A stretch of 7,720 bases of DNA from Victivallales bacterium (GTDB lineage Bacteria; Verrucomicrobiota; Lentisphaeria; Victivallales; Victivallaceae): contig JAHOYW010000370.1 in NCBI GenBank assembly GCA_019038735.1, positions 1 to 7,720 of the forward strand, written 5' to 3'. The translations under genes were made by a program, and so were the position numbers. The notes beneath the pieces are model-generated. The model made no database searches. It saw nothing but the letters and a program-made list of their open reading frames with translations, and was not told the DNA's origin. Positions 6,238-7,720 of this stretch are shown here, piece after piece; position 1 is the first letter of the stretch, and each line of letters starts with the position of its first letter.

Positions 6238-6350
6238 GTTTTCACGGCATACATTTGCATTGAAAGTTTTTCTTGTATATCTTCTTTATGCTACTTTGAA
6301 TTTTCAAAATATTGAGAAAATCGACTTTTTTTAAAACACTATATGATTTT

Positions 6351-7720
6351 TTATTTGGAGAATTGAAATTGGGTTTCGTATAATTTTTGGTACATTCCCC
6401 CAGTAGCGAGTAATTCTTTATGAGTACCATGTTCAACAATCTTGCCGCCCTTTAACACTATGATTTTATTAGCGTGTTGAATAGTACTGAGGCGGTGCGC
6501 GATAGCGAAAACTGTCCGATTCTTCATGGCGTGATTGAGTGCTTCCTGGACTAAACGCTCGGTAACTGTGTCAAGCGCACTGGTAGCTTCATCAAGAATC
6601 AGAATAGGTGGATTTTTGAGGATAGCGCGCGCAATTGCAATGCGCTGCTTTTCGCCGCCGGAAAGCTTGGACCCTTTTTCGCCTACTTCAGCTTCGTAGC
6701 CTTCCGGGTGTCGTTTGTCGATAATGAATTTATGAGCATTAGCCTTGATTGCGGCTTCTTTAATTTCTGCATTTGTAGCGTCAGGATTACCGTATGCAAT
6801 GTTGGCGGCGATACTTTCGTTGAAAAGAATCGGATTCTGGGTAACAATGCCGATATTTTTGCGGAGCGATTTTAAGGTCATGTCACGGACATCAATACCA
6901 TCAATAGTAACGGAACCTGAATCCACATCATAAAAACGCGCAATCAGATTCGCAATAGTAGTTTTACCGGAACCTGTTTCGCCGACGACGGCGATCAGCG
7001 AGCCTTTAGGAATTTTTAAATTGATTCCGTCAAGAATATTGCTTTTCTCGTAGGAAAAAGTTACATCATTAAATGATATTTCTTTTTCGATTTTTTTTAG
7101 CTGAACAGCATTTGCTTTTTCCTTAATCCCCGCATCATTATCAATCAAGTTAAAATAACGGTCGGCGGCAGCCATGCTTCTCTGGAGATAAGTTGTAATC
7201 TTTGCCAGACTCTTAATCGGACGGTATGCTAGAACCGCTGGCGCCATCAATGCAATGAGTGCAGTAAAATTAACTCCTTTACTGTAGGAGTAAAGCAAAA
7301 AACTCAAGGCTGCCGCGGTGGTGATGATTCCCATCAGGGGACTCATTAATAATTTGAGTTTAAGCGCCTTGATGGTGGTGCGAAAATACTTACGGTTGAT
7401 TTTGTAAAAACGCTGGCTTTCGATATTTTCCGTGTTATAAGCTTTTACAATCATAATACCAGTAAAAACTTCATGCATTCTGGAAATAACTTCCGCGATA
7501 GCCTGAAGAGATGATTTATAAATATATCTGATCTTACGCCCCAATACAGCTACTGGCATAGCAGCCAAAGGAATGCCGACTAAAAGTATCACAATAAGTA
7601 CAAAATTGCTGCTTTCCATGTTTTGCATACTTAAAAAGAATATAGCGGCAACACATGAAAGGATTTCAATTGGACAGCGGGTAGCATCAGCAATGACGTT
7701 GGCGACAGATGTTTCAATAG
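6351..7720 (-). CDS. MsbA-like ABC exporter (half-transporter), N-terminus cut by the window edge
   Basis: The frame is open from the right edge; 455 residues are visible and about 120-150, including the first two membrane helices, are missing. The visible part holds four hydrophobic segments (near 16-31, 39-60, 123-146 and 151-168, counted from the edge), consistent with helices 3-6 of a type IV exporter. The EVFTGIMIVKAYNTE block is typical of the coupling region. The nucleotide-binding domain begins about 214 and has Walker A GETGSGKTT (246-254), Q-loop Gln294 (VTQNPILF), the signature LSGGEKQ (352-358), Walker B ILILDEATS (372-380) and the switch His408 (AHRLST). All catalytic residues are intact. 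The family works as an inner-membrane dimer; next to fab genes, a lipid or lipid A flippase is a reasonable guess, but drug or peptide exporters share this layout. The stop at 6351 is followed by 188 bp before fabD. Confidence 0.9.
   Translation of the reverse strand, partial: IETSVANVIADATRCPIEILSCVAAIFFLSMQNMESSNFVLIVILLVGIPLAAMPVAVLGRKIRYIYKSSLQAIAEVISRMHEVFTGIMIVKAYNTENIESQRFYKINRKYFRTTIKALKLKLLMSPLMGIITTAAALSFLLYSYSKGVNFTALIALMAPAVLAYRPIKSLAKITTYLQRSMAAADRYFNLIDNDAGIKEKANAVQLKKIEKEISFNDVTFSYEKSNILDGINLKIPKGSLIAVVGETGSGKTTIANLIARFYDVDSGSVTIDGIDVRDMTLKSLRKNIGIVTQNPILFNESIAANIAYGNPDATNAEIKEAAIKANAHKFIIDKRHPEGYEAEVGEKGSKLSGGEKQRIAIARAILKNPPILILDEATSALDTVTERLVQEALNHAMKNRTVFAIAHRLSTIQHANKIIVLKGGKIVEHGTHKELLATGGMYQKLYETQFQFSK

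Noticed and set aside
6295..6308. TTTGAATTTTCAAA inverted repeat after the ABC gene as a terminator
   Set aside because: The stem is only A/T-rich, the loop would be two bases, and no T tract follows at the right place.
6242..6439. A 65-codon minus-strand frame across the ABC gene end and the gap
   Set aside because: It overlaps the C-terminus of the ABC exporter in another frame, is very Lys/Asn-rich as random A/T-rich DNA would be, and would end in the gap without any supporting signal.
1..7720. Mobile element, CRISPR array, toxin-antitoxin or phage-defence system
   Set aside because: No transposase, integrase, spaced direct repeats or defence-type domains were seen; gene content is conserved housekeeping throughout.

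Overview
All eight genes in this window lie on the minus strand, so transcription runs from high to low coordinates. The window is a conserved housekeeping block of a bacterium that is probably Gram-negative. It carries a type II fatty acid synthesis (FAS II) cluster, flanked by an MsbA-type ABC exporter on the upstream side and by a LysM lipoprotein, a PhoH ATPase and a 7TM-HD phosphohydrolase on the downstream side. The MsbA-like half-transporter and the lipobox protein suggest a diderm. The gene order (fabD-fabG-acpP-fabF without fabH or plsX), the GLSLGE active site of FabD and the fairly low G+C recall PVC-group bacteria (Lentisphaerae/Verrucomicrobia-like), but this placement is a guess from sequence feel and not a proven assignment.

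Layout in transcription order. (1) 7720-6351: an ABC exporter missing its N-terminus at the window edge. (2) 6350-6163: a 188-bp AT-rich gap with a candidate promoter and an overlapping inverted repeat. (3) 6162-4105: fabD, fabG and acpP. FabD and FabG are 20 bp apart; acpP follows after 127 bp that contain a nested hairpin. (4) 4071-4026: a strong intrinsic-terminator-like hairpin with a T tract between acpP and fabF. (5) 4005-2749: fabF, followed at once by a long stem-loop (2741-2704). (6) 2702-2675: a candidate promoter for the next unit. (7) 2614-1: lysM lipoprotein, phoH and the N-terminal half of a PgpH/YqfF-like 7TM-HD protein, tightly packed and probably co-transcribed.

How the genes work together: FabD loads malonyl groups onto the acyl carrier protein made by acpP, FabF condenses malonyl-ACP with the growing acyl-ACP, and FabG reduces the 3-ketoacyl product. 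The ABC exporter could flip a lipid product across the inner membrane. PhoH and the 7TM-HD protein are neighbours in many bacteria, usually near ybeY and era, which would be expected just beyond the left edge; the LysM lipoprotein placed ahead of them is less usual.

I found no mobile element, CRISPR array, rRNA or tRNA, and no convincing unknown system. The points most worth a second look are regulatory (the acpP/fabF hairpin, the dyad at the fab promoter, the nested hairpin before acpP) and a few residue substitutions at or near active sites in FabD, FabF, FabG and PhoH.
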